Shown here in pieces: positions 41,121-49,382 of a DNA stretch of 49,382 nt; the first letter of the stretch is position 1; each line of letters begins with the position of its first letter. The position numbers were made by a program, and so were the translations under genes. The DNA is from an uncultured bacterium. Its GTDB lineage: Bacteria > Bacillota_I > Bacilli_A > RFN20 > CAG-826. The DNA is taken from positions 1 through 49,382 of the forward strand of contig CASFCL010000009.1 in NCBI GenBank assembly GCA_949293255.1, given 5' to 3'. Below the pieces are notes generated by a model that had not been told where the DNA came from, made no database searches, and was given only the letters and a program-made list of their open reading frames with translations.

Positions 41121-41923
41121 TTTTTCTTTACTATTTTGTTATAATCTTTAAGAGGAATATATTCGACAGAATCAGCACTTTCAAGTTTTATAACTCTTGA
41201 AAGAATATTAAATCCTCCGACTTTATATTCGATTCCATTATATTTAATTTTTGTTCCAACTGGTGGGTAATAAACTTTGGCTTGTGTGTATAAATCATCT
41301 TCGTATTTAAGGCAACACATTAATTTTCCACATTGACCAGAGAGTTTAGGAATATTAATTGCTAACATTTGGTTCTTAGCTTTATTTAAAGAGACTCCTT
41401 CAAAAGAAGTAAAGAAAGTAGAGCAGCATAAAGGAAGTCCGCAAACTCCGATTCCACCAATTTTTTGAGCTTTTTCTCTAGCACTAATTTGTTTAAGTTC
41501 AATTCTACAGTGTAAAGAAGCAGCTAAAAGTTTTAAGAGCTCTCTAAAATCAACTCGGTCATTAGCTAAATAAGTGAATAAAACTTTAACTTTATCTAAA
41601 GTATATTCAGTACTTACTAAAGTCATTTGTAAATCAAGTTGAGAAACATAACGATTAAAAACTTTTATCGCTTCTTTTTCTAAAAGTTCGTTATCTCTTT
41701 TGTTTTGGATGTCGATTTTTGTAGCTTTTCTTAAAATTGGTTTGATTTCTAAATGGAATTTTAAATCATCAAGGGGTTTTAATTCGCTTGTAATTTTCCC
41801 TAATTCTAAACCAACAACAGTTTCAACAACTACATAGTCGCCTTCTTTTAGGGTTTCATCTTCTGTTTTAAAGAAGTAGTTTTTCTTGTTATCTCTAAAT
41901 GCAACGTTTATATAATATTCCAT
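41117..41923 (-). CDS. ricT: PSP1-domain protein RicT (YaaT)
   Basis: 268 aa. PSP1 domain with the cysteine sets GVCGLPLCCSTF and SGQCGKLMCCLKYE, which in Bacillus subtilis RicT support Fe-S binding in the RicAFT complex that aids RNase Y processing. No ricA or ricF is near. It ends with TGA overlapping the rsmI start (ATGA) and lies two bases after holB. Confidence 0.92.
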   Translation of the reverse strand: MEYYINVAFRDNKKNYFFKTEDETLKEGDYVVVETVVGLELGKITSELKPLDDLKFHLEIKPILRKATKIDIQNKRDNELLEKEAIKVFNRYVSQLDLQMTLVSTEYTLDKVKVLFTYLANDRVDFRELLKLLAASLHCRIELKQISAREKAQKIGGIGVCGLPLCCSTFFTSFEGVSLNKAKNQMLAINIPKLSGQCGKLMCCLKYEDDLYTQAKVYYPPVGTKIKYNGIEYKVGGFNILSRVIKLESADSVEYIPLKDYNKIVKKK

Positions 41924-41925
41924 AT

Positions 41926-42897
41926 TTATGCCTCAAATACTTTATTAGTAAGATTAAATAATAATAAAGTAGTGTTTATATTATAATTTATTTCATTACG
42001 ATAATTCATTAACAAAAGTATCACTTCTTGAACGTTTTTAACATGAGAAGAAATGACATTTAAGTAATTAACTTCAGATTTTAATAATGAAGTGCTCAAA
42101 ACTTGATAATTAAGAGATTCTTTAAACAAAACAATCAAGATATCTATAAAAAGACGAGTACTTTCTTTAGATTTAAAAAGCTTAATGTAATCTTTTTCAA
42201 AAGTTACCATCATTTTATTTTTGTTATCAATATTATCAAGTAAAGAATAGACAGCTTGAATAGTATTTTGGTATTCTTTAGTAGTTGAAAATTCATAAAT
42301 TTTTAATGGGTCGTTATAAAAATAGGAAAGAATGAAACTATCAAATAAAGTTGCTCCGTTTCCCATTGATTCAGAAATTAAATCCTCTTTATTTATTGAA
42401 GAGAAATGAATTATTTGTGTTCTAGATTTTATTGTTGGAAGGATAGAAAATTCGTTTTCTGTAGTTAAAAAAGCATATGTTTTTTCAGCTGGTTCTTCTA
42501 AAAACTTAAGTAAAGCATTTGTGGAATCCAGATTCATATTTTCGATTAAATTAATGATATAAATTTTGGTTCCTCTTGATTCAATAGCAGTTTTTGAGAA
42601 TTTATCTTCAATATCTCTAATTTGATCAATTTTTATAGAAGAAGTTCTTCCATCTAAAATAATTAAATCTCCATAAATTTGGTTTTCAACTTTATAATCG
42701 ATCAATTCATCATAATCGAAGTAGTTGTTGTTTCCTTGAATCATAGATTTAGCAATAAATTTTGCAACTTCAAATAAAGGAGTTCCGTTGGTTCCACTTA
42801 ATAAATAAGCATGAGATAAATTATCTTTTGAAAGTGCGTTCAAAAAGATTTGATAAGGTATTGGTTGATATTTTTTTAAATAATTAAGAACGTCCAT
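41926..42897 (-). CDS. holB: DNA polymerase III delta-prime subunit
   Basis: 323 aa AAA+-like clamp-loader subunit. The N-terminus has HAYLLSGTNGTPLFEVAKFI, where the P-loop is degenerate as normal for delta-prime. The NALLKFLEEPAEKTYAFLTT segment with the following arginine-bearing IKSRTQIIHF is diagnostic. It works with DnaX and delta to load the sliding clamp. Its start overlaps the tmk end by 14 bases. Confidence 0.88.
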   Translation of the reverse strand: MDVLNYLKKYQPIPYQIFLNALSKDNLSHAYLLSGTNGTPLFEVAKFIAKSMIQGNNNYFDYDELIDYKVENQIYGDLIILDGRTSSIKIDQIRDIEDKFSKTAIESRGTKIYIINLIENMNLDSTNALLKFLEEPAEKTYAFLTTENEFSILPTIKSRTQIIHFSSINKEDLISESMGNGATLFDSFILSYFYNDPLKIYEFSTTKEYQNTIQAVYSLLDNIDNKNKMMVTFEKDYIKLFKSKESTRLFIDILIVLFKESLNYQVLSTSLLKSEVNYLNVISSHVKNVQEVILLLMNYRNEINYNINTTLLLFNLTNKVFEA

Positions 42898-43510
42898 TTA
42901 TCTTTTCACAAATAATTTTGTATGTTTCTGATACAACTTCGTCTAAAGGCTTCGATGCATCAATAATTACGTATCTATCTTTATAGATTTTTGCTAAGTC
43001 TAAAAAAGTTTCTCTAACTTTGTTGTAAAAATTTAGAGATTCTAAGTCTAGACGATTAACTTCTCTATTTTTGTTGATGTTTATTCTATCTAAACCTAGT
43101 TGAGGGTCGATATCAAATAGAAGAGTTAAATCTGGTAAAGTTTTTTCGGTAGCAAAAAGATTAACATGTAAAACCTCGTCAACACCGAGGTTTTTGCCAC
43201 CACCTTGATAAGCAAGGGAGCTATCTAAAAAGCGATCGCATAAAACAATTTTATTTTCTTTTAAGGCTGGCCAAACTTTTTCTACAAGGTGTTGTCTTCT
43301 ACTTGCAGCAAACAAAAGAGCTTCAGTACGATTATCGAGCTTAGTGTTTTCTTTATCTAAGATAATTTTTCTAATGTCTTCAGCAATTTTTACTCCGCCT
43401 GGTTCTCTTGTAAGAATTACATTATATTTTTCTTCTAAAAGTTTTTTATAAACAATTTCTGAAACAGTTGATTTTCCACAACCTTCAACACCTTCAAATG
43501 TAATAAACAT
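42884..43510 (-). CDS. tmk: Thymidylate kinase
   Basis: 208 aa. Phosphorylates dTMP to dTDP. The P-loop is FEGVEGCGKST (Lys13), followed by LTREPGG (substrate Arg) and the CDRFLDSSLAYQGGG motif. A lid with several Arg (DRININKNREVNRLD) is present. GGAGGG precedes the start. It lies 12 bases after recR in the same transcript. Confidence 0.96.
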   Translation of the reverse strand: MFITFEGVEGCGKSTVSEIVYKKLLEEKYNVILTREPGGVKIAEDIRKIILDKENTKLDNRTEALLFAASRRQHLVEKVWPALKENKIVLCDRFLDSSLAYQGGGKNLGVDEVLHVNLFATEKTLPDLTLLFDIDPQLGLDRININKNREVNRLDLESLNFYNKVRETFLDLAKIYKDRYVIIDASKPLDEVVSETYKIICEKINGRS

Positions 43511-43522
43511 TGTTTGCCCTCC

Positions 43523-44128
43523 TTATTTTATATCGGTTCTTCCTTTTAAAGCTCTTTCGATTGTTAATTCATCTGTGTAATCGAGTTGACCGCCAAAAGG
43601 AATACCATATGCTAAACGTGTAATTTTTATATCTTTATTTGCTTCAGCAAGAACTTTAGCTAAATATAAAGCAGTAGTTTCACCTTCTAAAGTTGGATTT
43701 GTTGCGATAATAATTTCTTTTATATTTTCTTCGTCAATTCGCGAAAAAAGCTCATCAATTCTTAAATCTTTTGGTGTGATACCTTTCATAGGATTGATAT
43801 CTCCATTTAAGCAATGATAAATGCCTTTAAAAGTTTTTGATTTTTCAAATGGTAGAATGTCTTTTTGGTTTGAAACAACTAAACAAGTGGTGTGATCACG
43901 TGTATCGTTTCTACAAATATCACAAATTTCATCTTCAGTAAGCATTCCACAAATTGGACAAGAGTGAATATTTATTTTGACTTCTTTTAAAGCCTCAACA
44001 AAAGATTCGACTTGATCATTAGATAAATTTAAAACAGCATAAGCCATTCTTTCTGCCGATTTTTCTCCAACAGTTGGGAAAAGCTTAAAAGCTTCGATAA
44101 GTTTATTTATAGATTTTAATTCATTCAT
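43523..44128 (-). CDS. recR: Recombination mediator RecR
   Basis: 201 aa. Helix-hairpin-helix-type N-terminus (LFPTVGEKSAERMA), a four-cysteine zinc site CPICGMLTEDEICDIC, and a Toprim domain (TTCLVVSNQKD ... IIATNPTLEGETTALYLA) ending in a LAYGIPFGGQLDYTDE segment. It acts with RecF and RecO in RecA loading at gaps. It overlaps ybaB by one base. Confidence 0.97.
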   Translation of the reverse strand: MNELKSINKLIEAFKLFPTVGEKSAERMAYAVLNLSNDQVESFVEALKEVKINIHSCPICGMLTEDEICDICRNDTRDHTTCLVVSNQKDILPFEKSKTFKGIYHCLNGDINPMKGITPKDLRIDELFSRIDEENIKEIIIATNPTLEGETTALYLAKVLAEANKDIKITRLAYGIPFGGQLDYTDELTIERALKGRTDIK

Positions 44129-44436
44129 TAAAACATTCTTCCGATATTAGCTTGGTTTTGATATTTTGTAGTTAATTCGTCATCTTCTTTTAAGATTTGT
44201 TCTCTTATATTGTTATAAGCAAGTGTAATCATATCAATTAACATGTCTTTATCATCTTTGTTAACGATATCATCATCAAGAATTTCTAAAGAAACGAGTT
44301 TCATATTTCCTTTTAATGTAAGTTTTACAACTCCATTAGCTGTGTATGAGTATTCTTTTTCTTCTAAAACAGCTCTTTCTTTTTCATATTGTCTTTGAAC
44401 TTTATTCATTGCTTGAATCATTTGTTGCATATTCAT
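44128..44436 (-). CDS. ybaB: YbaB/EbfC nucleoid-associated protein
   Basis: 102 aa. N-terminal helix MNMQQMIQAMNKVQRQYEK, central beta strands (VKLTLKGNMKLVSLEI) and C-terminal helix, the usual YbaB build; dimers bind DNA. It lies between dnaX and recR, its conserved place in most bacteria. A GGAGG-type ribosome-binding sequence precedes it. Confidence 0.95.
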   Translation of the reverse strand: MNMQQMIQAMNKVQRQYEKERAVLEEKEYSYTANGVVKLTLKGNMKLVSLEILDDDIVNKDDKDMLIDMITLAYNNIREQILKEDDELTTKYQNQANIGRMF

Positions 44437-44451
44437 ATGTAATTTTCCTCC

Positions 44452-46209
44452 CTATTTTAATTTTATTTCTTCAATTTCTGATATTTTTGGTAAGTTATTT
44501 ACTTGGCTTAAAGAAAGGTAGTAGCCATAATATTCAGCTTGCTCTTCTCTATTTAAACCATAAACTTGAACATCTAATTTAAATACTTGTTTAATAATTT
44601 TTCCTAAAACTTTTTCGTTTTCTTTAATGTTAACTCTTTGAGCTTTAACTTTATGGTCATAAGCAAGAATTAACATATTATCGGTTGTGATAAATGGTAA
44701 TCCATCTTTAAGTAACATAATGTAGGCACCATATTTTGAGTTAGAAAGTAGTGAATCGAGTTCATTCCATCTTGAGTACAATTGTTTTCTTAAATCCTTT
44801 TTACCAGAAACCATAAGTTTAATAATTTGATCTCTATCTAAATGATAAGTATCGCCTTCTAAATTAATTGGAATAAATGCACTTTGATTGATTGGTTTTG
44901 GCTCTTCAACCTTTGGTGATGGGGCTTCTACTTTTTCAGGCTCAACTGGTTTTGGTTCCTCAACTTTTACCTCTTGTTTAACAACTTTATCTTGTTTTGG
45001 AGGTAATGGAATTTCTTCTTGTTTTTTATAAACATTAGGATTTATATTTTTGACGTTTTGCCAATTATCATCGTGTTTTGCAGGCTTTTTAGTTGAAATA
45101 ACGACTTTTTCTTCCTCAAGCTCTTTATTTGAATCGCCTAGATTTATTATTTTTAATAAATAAATTTCTAAGATAAAGAGTGGGTTTGAAGAAATCTTAA
45201 TTTCGTTTTGACATTTAATTAATAAGTCAATGATATTAAGGAGTTCATCACTTTTAAACATATTAATAATAGATTTAGCAGAAGCCTCGTTTATATATTT
45301 TAAAAGTGAAGGTTGTGTAGTTTTTGAATAAATTAAAACATCTTTTAAAATGTTTAAAAGCTCAAAAAGAAGTCTAGAAATATCAACATTTCTTTTTTCT
45401 AAAGATTCAACAAAAGATAAAGTTTTTTGAGTATCTTTTTTTGATAAAAGAGTTAACAATTCAATTTTGTTTTCAATAGAAGTTAATCCAAAAACATCCT
45501 CAATATTCTTTAAAGATATATGGTTATTTGAATAAGCAATTATTTGATCAAGAATTGATAATGCATCACGAGCACCGCCATTAGCTAATTCAACTAAAGA
45601 CTCAATAACACCATCTTCATAAGTGATACATTCTTCCTTGAGTACTCTTTTTAAAAGTTTATCTAATTGCTCATCAGGGATTTTTGTAAAATCATATCTT
45701 TGACATCTACTAACAATGGTTGGTAGAAGTTTATAAGGTTCGGTTGTACAAAGAATAAAAACTGTGTTGGATGGTGGTTCTTCTAAAGTTTTTAATAAAG
45801 CATTAAAAGCTGAATTAGTCATCATATGAACTTCATCGATGATATAAACTTTATATCTACCTTTGATTGGTCCATATTTAACTTTATCGATTAAATTTCT
45901 AACTTCTTCAACGCCCGAATTACTTGCAGCATCGATTTCGATGACATCAGGATGAGAGTTTTCGTTGATTGCTTCACAGTTTGAACAGCGATTGCATTGA
46001 TAACCTACGCCTTCATCACAATTTAAAGCTTTTGCAAATAATCTAGCAATAGAGGTTTTTCCAGTACCTCTAGGACCACAAAAAAGATAGGCGTGTGCAA
46101 TTTTGTTTTTTGTTAATGCGTTTTTTAATGTTTGAACAATTGCATCTTGACCTACTAATTCATCAAAAGTTTTGCTTCTGTATTTTCTATAAAGGGCTAA
46201 ATAAGACAT
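44452..46209 (-). CDS. dnaX: DNA polymerase III subunits gamma/tau
   Basis: 585 aa clamp-loader ATPase. Walker A GPRGTGKTS (Lys51), zinc-binding Cys64, Cys72, Cys75 and Cys78, Walker B IIDEVHMM, and sensor LCTTEPYKLLPTIVSRCQR. Domain III (to about 360) is followed by a Pro/Glu/Lys-rich linker (about 390-440) and a C-terminal tau-like domain. It starts at an ATG without a ribosome-binding site; a minus-strand TATAAT lies 15 bases upstream, so the leader is at most about 8 bases. It heads the seven-gene minus-strand operon. Confidence 0.95.
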   Translation of the reverse strand: MSYLALYRKYRSKTFDELVGQDAIVQTLKNALTKNKIAHAYLFCGPRGTGKTSIARLFAKALNCDEGVGYQCNRCSNCEAINENSHPDVIEIDAASNSGVEEVRNLIDKVKYGPIKGRYKVYIIDEVHMMTNSAFNALLKTLEEPPSNTVFILCTTEPYKLLPTIVSRCQRYDFTKIPDEQLDKLLKRVLKEECITYEDGVIESLVELANGGARDALSILDQIIAYSNNHISLKNIEDVFGLTSIENKIELLTLLSKKDTQKTLSFVESLEKRNVDISRLLFELLNILKDVLIYSKTTQPSLLKYINEASAKSIINMFKSDELLNIIDLLIKCQNEIKISSNPLFILEIYLLKIINLGDSNKELEEEKVVISTKKPAKHDDNWQNVKNINPNVYKKQEEIPLPPKQDKVVKQEVKVEEPKPVEPEKVEAPSPKVEEPKPINQSAFIPINLEGDTYHLDRDQIIKLMVSGKKDLRKQLYSRWNELDSLLSNSKYGAYIMLLKDGLPFITTDNMLILAYDHKVKAQRVNIKENEKVLGKIIKQVFKLDVQVYGLNREEQAEYYGYYLSLSQVNNLPKISEIEEIKLK

Positions 46210-46316
46210 AATTTAATCTAAAATATTATATAATAAAGTTAGGTTTGATTAAAGATTATATACTTTAATTGAAGTGCCTATTTTGATATACTTTTAAGGA
46301 TTTTTTGAGGGTTATT
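46210..46316. promoter_or_regulatory. Divergent promoter region of dnaX and prfA
   Basis: For dnaX (minus), TATAAT at 46225-46230. For prfA (plus), TGATATACT in the last 40 bases before the gene is an extended -10 with a weak -35 upstream. The plus side has AGGG before ATG 46317; the minus side has no ribosome-binding sequence. I looked for the 4.5S SRP RNA that often lies beside dnaX and do not see it. Confidence 0.5.
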
Positions 46317-47396
46317 ATGGACAAAAACATGCACGATAGACTCGTAACGAGTAAAGAAAGATTAAATGAGATTGATGAATTACTTCTTGTTCCAGAAGTT
46401 AGTGGTGATATGAACAAATTTAGAGAACTTTCTAAAGAAAGAAGTAAACTCGCTCCAATCGTAGAAAAATTCGATGAATATACTTATGCTTCTCAAAATA
46501 AAGAAGATGCTTTAGTCATGTCCAATGATTCAGACCCTGAAATTTCTTCAATGGGAAAAGAAGAATTTAAAAAATACGAAGAAGAAGTAGTAAAAATTGA
46601 AGAAGAATTAAAAATATTATTAATTCCAACTGATCCAAATGATGGAAAAGATATAATTTTTGAAATTAAAGGTGCTGTTGGAGGCGATGAAGCAAATATT
46701 TTTGCTGGCGATTTATTTAGAATGTATATCAAATATTGTGATTCTAAAAAGTGGAGTTACAAAATAATTGATGAATCTCCTTGTGGAGTTGGCGGATATT
46801 CATATATTCAATTTGTTGTAAGTGGAGATGATGCATACTCACATTTAAAGTTCGAAAGTGGTGTTCATAGAGTTCAAAGAGTTCCTAGAACAGAAGCAAA
46901 CGGAAGAATTCATACATCAACTGCTACAGTAGTTGTTATGCCAAAAATTGAAGTTAACGAAATTAATATTAGAACAGAAGATTTACGTGTTGACCGTTAT
47001 CGCTCTCAAGGAGCAGGTGGTCAAAACGTTAATAAAACTGAATCAGCTGTTAGAATCACCCACTTACCAACAGGTATAGTTGTTTCTTGTCAAACAGAAA
47101 AATCACAAATTCAAAACCATGAAATTTGTATGCAAATGTTAGCAAGTAAGCTTGCTCAACTTGAAGAAGAAAAGAAGGAAAAAGACGAAGCTCAATACAG
47201 AAGTAAGATTGGTAGTGGTGATAGAAATGAAAAAATTAGAACTTACAATTACCCACAAAATAGAGTCACTGACCATAGAATTGGATTCACAATTCAACAA
47301 TTAGATAGAGTTATGGAAGGTGATTTAGATAGCATTGTCGACGCCTTAATTAATTATGATCAACAACAAAAAATTGCAGGTAACGCTTCAAAATAA
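46317..47396 (+). CDS. prfA: Peptide chain release factor 1
   Basis: Recognises UAA and UAG stops. 359 aa. The GGQ catalytic motif is at 234-236 (SQGAGGQNVNKTES) and the stop-codon-reading tripeptide is P-R-T (VPRTEANGRIHTS), fitting the RF1 PxT type rather than RF2 SPF. ATG 46317 is chosen because AGGG lies a few bases upstream; a TTG at 46305 would add four residues. Confidence 0.96.
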   Translation: MDKNMHDRLVTSKERLNEIDELLLVPEVSGDMNKFRELSKERSKLAPIVEKFDEYTYASQNKEDALVMSNDSDPEISSMGKEEFKKYEEEVVKIEEELKILLIPTDPNDGKDIIFEIKGAVGGDEANIFAGDLFRMYIKYCDSKKWSYKIIDESPCGVGGYSYIQFVVSGDDAYSHLKFESGVHRVQRVPRTEANGRIHTSTATVVVMPKIEVNEINIRTEDLRVDRYRSQGAGGQNVNKTESAVRITHLPTGIVVSCQTEKSQIQNHEICMQMLASKLAQLEEEKKEKDEAQYRSKIGSGDRNEKIRTYNYPQNRVTDHRIGFTIQQLDRVMEGDLDSIVDALINYDQQQKIAGNASK

Positions 47397-48255
47397 AACA
47401 AACCGTGACCTGTTTTTTCTTACAAAAGAATTTATAAAAAACGAGAATTTAGATATATCTGATAATGTAATTTATCAAGTTTTAATTGAGGCAAATTTAA
47501 TGCAAAACTACAATGAATTAGTCTTAAATTTTGATAAAATCTCTGCAAAACCCCAATATTTTTTAAAAATAATGAATAAAATAATCTCCGGAATCCCTTT
47601 GCAATACGCTTTAGGGCACACCTATTTTGATGGAAACAAATTTTATTGTAATAAAGAAACTTTAATCCCTAGACCAGAAACAGAGGATTTGGTTTTTAAA
47701 ACAAAAAAATATATTAGGAATTTAAATTTAGAATCAGGAACAATAGTTGATTGTTGTGCCGGAACGGGTTGCATTGGAATTTCACTTGGGAAAACGTATG
47801 GAAATTTCAAAATTTATTGTATTGAAAAATATAAATCTACCATTAATGTTTTGCAAAAAAACATCGATGCAAACGAAGTAAATGTTGAAGTTATTAAGGG
47901 GAATTCTATTTATCCTCTTATCAATAATAATATAAAGTGTGACATCTTTATTTCTAATCCTCCATATGTAGGTAAAATGGAGGAAATTGAAAGTAATGTA
48001 AGAGCCAATGAACCATTAAGAGCAATCTATGTAAAAGATGGAACCTTCTTTTATGAAGAGTTTTTTAAATATCATGATAAGTTTTTAAAAGATAAATGGT
48101 TGATGGCTTTTGAAATTGGTTATGACCAAGAAGAAAAATTAAAAAGTTTAATTAATAAATACTTTAAGGAAAGTGTAAAATATAAATTTGAAAAGGATAT
48201 GTATCAATTAACAAGATATCTTTTTATAACAAACGTAGATGAAATTATTAACTAA
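47356..48255 (+). CDS. prmC: Release factor glutamine methyltransferase
   Basis: Methylates the Gln of the GGQ motif in release factors. Rossmann-fold methyltransferase with IVDCCAGTGCIGISL for SAM binding and the ISNPPYV motif that holds the target Gln; the GIPLQYALGHTYFDG and LIPRPETEDLV segments are characteristic. The start is uncertain: ATG 47356 lies 41 bases inside prfA without a ribosome-binding site, and TTG 47374 is an alternative. It overlaps tsaC at its end. Confidence 0.92.
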   Translation: MINNKKLQVTLQNKTNRDLFFLTKEFIKNENLDISDNVIYQVLIEANLMQNYNELVLNFDKISAKPQYFLKIMNKIISGIPLQYALGHTYFDGNKFYCNKETLIPRPETEDLVFKTKKYIRNLNLESGTIVDCCAGTGCIGISLGKTYGNFKIYCIEKYKSTINVLQKNIDANEVNVEVIKGNSIYPLINNNIKCDIFISNPPYVGKMEEIESNVRANEPLRAIYVKDGTFFYEEFFKYHDKFLKDKWLMAFEIGYDQEEKLKSLINKYFKESVKYKFEKDMYQLTRYLFITNVDEIIN

Positions 48256-48844
48256 AAATCAAATAAACGAGTGTGTTGAAATTTTAAATAAAGATGGCTT
48301 ACTAGCTTTTCCAACCGAAACAGTTTATGGATTAGCAATTAAAGCCTCTTCTTTTGATAACTACAAACATTTGGTTGAGGTTAAAAATCGACCAAATGAT
48401 AAGCCATTTACTTTAATGTGCTCAAAAATTGAACAAGTTAAAAAGTTTGTTGAGATTAATGAACTAGCAAGAAAAGTTATTAATAATTTTATGCCAGGAC
48501 CAATTACTTTAATTTTGAAAGCTAAAAAAGATGTTCCTTCTTTTATGGATTTAAATACGGGTTATATTGGAATAAGAATTCCAGACGATAAATTTGTTTT
48601 AAATTTAATTGATTTAGTAAATTGCCCTCTCTTAGTTCCTTCAGCAAATATAAGTAATTACCCTCCTGCAAAAACTAGTGATGAAGTAATTAGTTATTTT
48701 AAAGATAGCATAGAAGGGGTTGTTGAAGGAAAAACTGATGAAGCTGCAATACCATCTACAGTTATTAAGATAGAAAATGATAAAATAAATATAGTAAGAC
48801 AAGGTAAATTAACTTTAGAGATGATAATGGAGAAAATAAAATGA
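48239..48844 (+). CDS. tsaC: Threonylcarbamoyl-AMP synthase (YrdC/Sua5 domain)
   Basis: 201 aa, the short form without the C-terminal Sua5 domain. Uses threonine, bicarbonate and ATP to make the intermediate for t6A37 of tRNA. LAFPTETVYGLAI at the N-terminus, KNRPNDKPF, PGPITLILKA and PLLVPSANISNYPPA are the conserved YrdC blocks. It overlaps prmC by 17 bases and its TGA overlaps the rpiB ATG (ATGA). Confidence 0.93.
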   Translation: MKLLTKNQINECVEILNKDGLLAFPTETVYGLAIKASSFDNYKHLVEVKNRPNDKPFTLMCSKIEQVKKFVEINELARKVINNFMPGPITLILKAKKDVPSFMDLNTGYIGIRIPDDKFVLNLIDLVNCPLLVPSANISNYPPAKTSDEVISYFKDSIEGVVEGKTDEAAIPSTVIKIENDKINIVRQGKLTLEMIMEKIK

Positions 48845-49281
48845 AAATAGTATTAGGATGTGACCATGGTGGTTATGTAGCAAAAGAAGAACTTAAAAAA
48901 GATTTACTTAATAAAGGATATGAAGTTGTAGATGTAGGAACCAATTCAACTAATAGCTGCAATTATGCTGAATTTGCTTTAAAAGCAGCAACTTTGGTTG
49001 GTAATGGTGATGTAGATTTTGGAGTTTTAATTTGTAATAGTGGTGAAGGAGTATCAATTGCTGCTAATAAAGTCAAAAATGTTAGATGCGGAATTGGTTA
49101 TAATGACGAAGTAGCTGGTTTATTAAGAAGTCATAATGATGCTAACATGATTGCCTTTGGTGCACATTTTGCAACAGTTGAAGAAATCATAAATAGAACA
49201 AATATTTTCTTAAATACTAATTTTTTAGGCGAAAGACACGCTGTTAGAGTACAAACAATTAAAGATTTTGAAAAAAAATAA
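48841..49281 (+). CDS. rpiB: Ribose-5-phosphate isomerase B
   Basis: Interconverts ribose 5-phosphate and ribulose 5-phosphate. 146 aa. GCDHGGYVAKEEL at the N-terminus, the catalytic Cys loop as LICNSGEGVSIAANKV (usually CGTGIG), and RSHNDANMIAFGA. The order prfA-prmC-tsaC-rpiB matches the Bacillus ywlC-ywlF neighbourhood. It is translationally coupled to tsaC. Confidence 0.93.
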   Translation: MKIVLGCDHGGYVAKEELKKDLLNKGYEVVDVGTNSTNSCNYAEFALKAATLVGNGDVDFGVLICNSGEGVSIAANKVKNVRCGIGYNDEVAGLLRSHNDANMIAFGAHFATVEEIINRTNIFLNTNFLGERHAVRVQTIKDFEKK

Positions 49282-49382
49282 AATTTTTGGCTCATCAATA
49301 GAATTTGTGGGTAAAAGTTTATGGAAAATGCCTGTTTATTCGATATTTTTTCATGAAAAACCTTCAAACTTTAAATTAAATT
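49282..49382. other. Window end, nothing assigned
   Basis: About 100 bases after rpiB. One plus-strand frame stays open to the window edge (IEFVGKSLWKMPVYSIFF), but I recognise no family and no start. There is no clear terminator. Confidence 0.4.

Noticed and set aside
46210-46316. 4.5S SRP RNA beside dnaX
   Set aside because: The 107-base divergent region is AT-rich without the conserved GGAA-type SRP hairpin.
1-49382. CRISPR array or prophage
   Set aside because: No regularly spaced direct repeats, cas genes, integrase or phage structural genes were seen.
1-49382. Mycoplasma code (TGA as Trp)
   Set aside because: All large genes are open under the standard code, Trp is TGG, and four genes end at TGA within overlaps.

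Overview
The window looks like a chromosomal segment of a very AT-rich, low-GC Gram-positive bacterium, most likely an uncultured gut member of the Bacilli/Mollicutes-related lineages (Erysipelotrichales, RF39/RFN20 or Acholeplasma-like). This rests on base composition, on Firmicutes-type gene order (dnaX-ybaB-recR, tmk-holB-ricT-rsmI, prfA-prmC-tsaC-rpiB) and on protein style; no 16S gene or marker phylogeny is available. The standard code is used: Trp is TGG, and TGA acts as a stop, but only four times and only where genes overlap.

Layout. 1-958: gene-poor decayed DNA with a transposase N-terminal relic. 959-15488: a 14.5-kb starch/maltodextrin operon, malQ - malE - malF - malG - GH13 amylase lipoprotein - malK - starch-binding lipoprotein - pullulanase lipoprotein - unknown lipoprotein. 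It is headed by a promoter overlapped by a perfect cre-type operator. 15490-15981: a small convergent membrane-protein gene. 16057-17796: a cytoplasmic cyclomaltodextrinase/neopullulanase with a strong terminator. 17900-18594: a mosaic of three broken genes (DtxR-family C-terminus, transposase C-terminus, Fe-alcohol dehydrogenase C-terminus). 18836-20533: a 565-aa protein I do not recognise. 20611-26910: a tight six-gene operon, DUF1538 membrane protein - two different P-II-like proteins - pncB - nadD - nadE. 27023-30651: a heterodimeric ABC exporter. 30707-32509: DUF1836 regulator, galE and tRNA-Gln(CUG). 32684-35114: two CNNM/CorC-type CBS membrane proteins. 35494-36167: queT behind a short leader that can fold as a pseudoknot. 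36211-40261: mgsA, ROK glucokinase, pyrG and an RluA-family pseudouridine synthase. 40299-46209 (minus): dnaX-ybaB-recR-tmk-holB-ricT-rsmI. 46317-49281: prfA-prmC-tsaC-rpiB.

How the genes work together. The starch region encodes a complete route. Surface lipoproteins bind and cut starch (starch-binding protein, pullulanase, amylase). MalE captures maltodextrins and MalFG with an outsized MalK import them. MalQ and the cytoplasmic GH13 enzyme process them, and the ROK kinase further along could phosphorylate the glucose. All exported parts are lipoproteins with a Cys lipobox, so the system is membrane-tethered. The NAD operon supplies nicotinate salvage (PncB, NadD, NadE) and couples it to a transporter-like membrane protein with two P-II-type sensors; this is the best candidate for an undescribed regulated uptake system. 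The remainder is mostly housekeeping: replication, ribosome modification and termination, CTP synthesis.

The most interesting points are the DUF1538/P-II/NAD operon, the 837-aa MalK with extra regulatory modules and a coiled coil, the queT leader, the cluster of apparently leaderless genes, and the restriction of TGA stops to overlapping genes.
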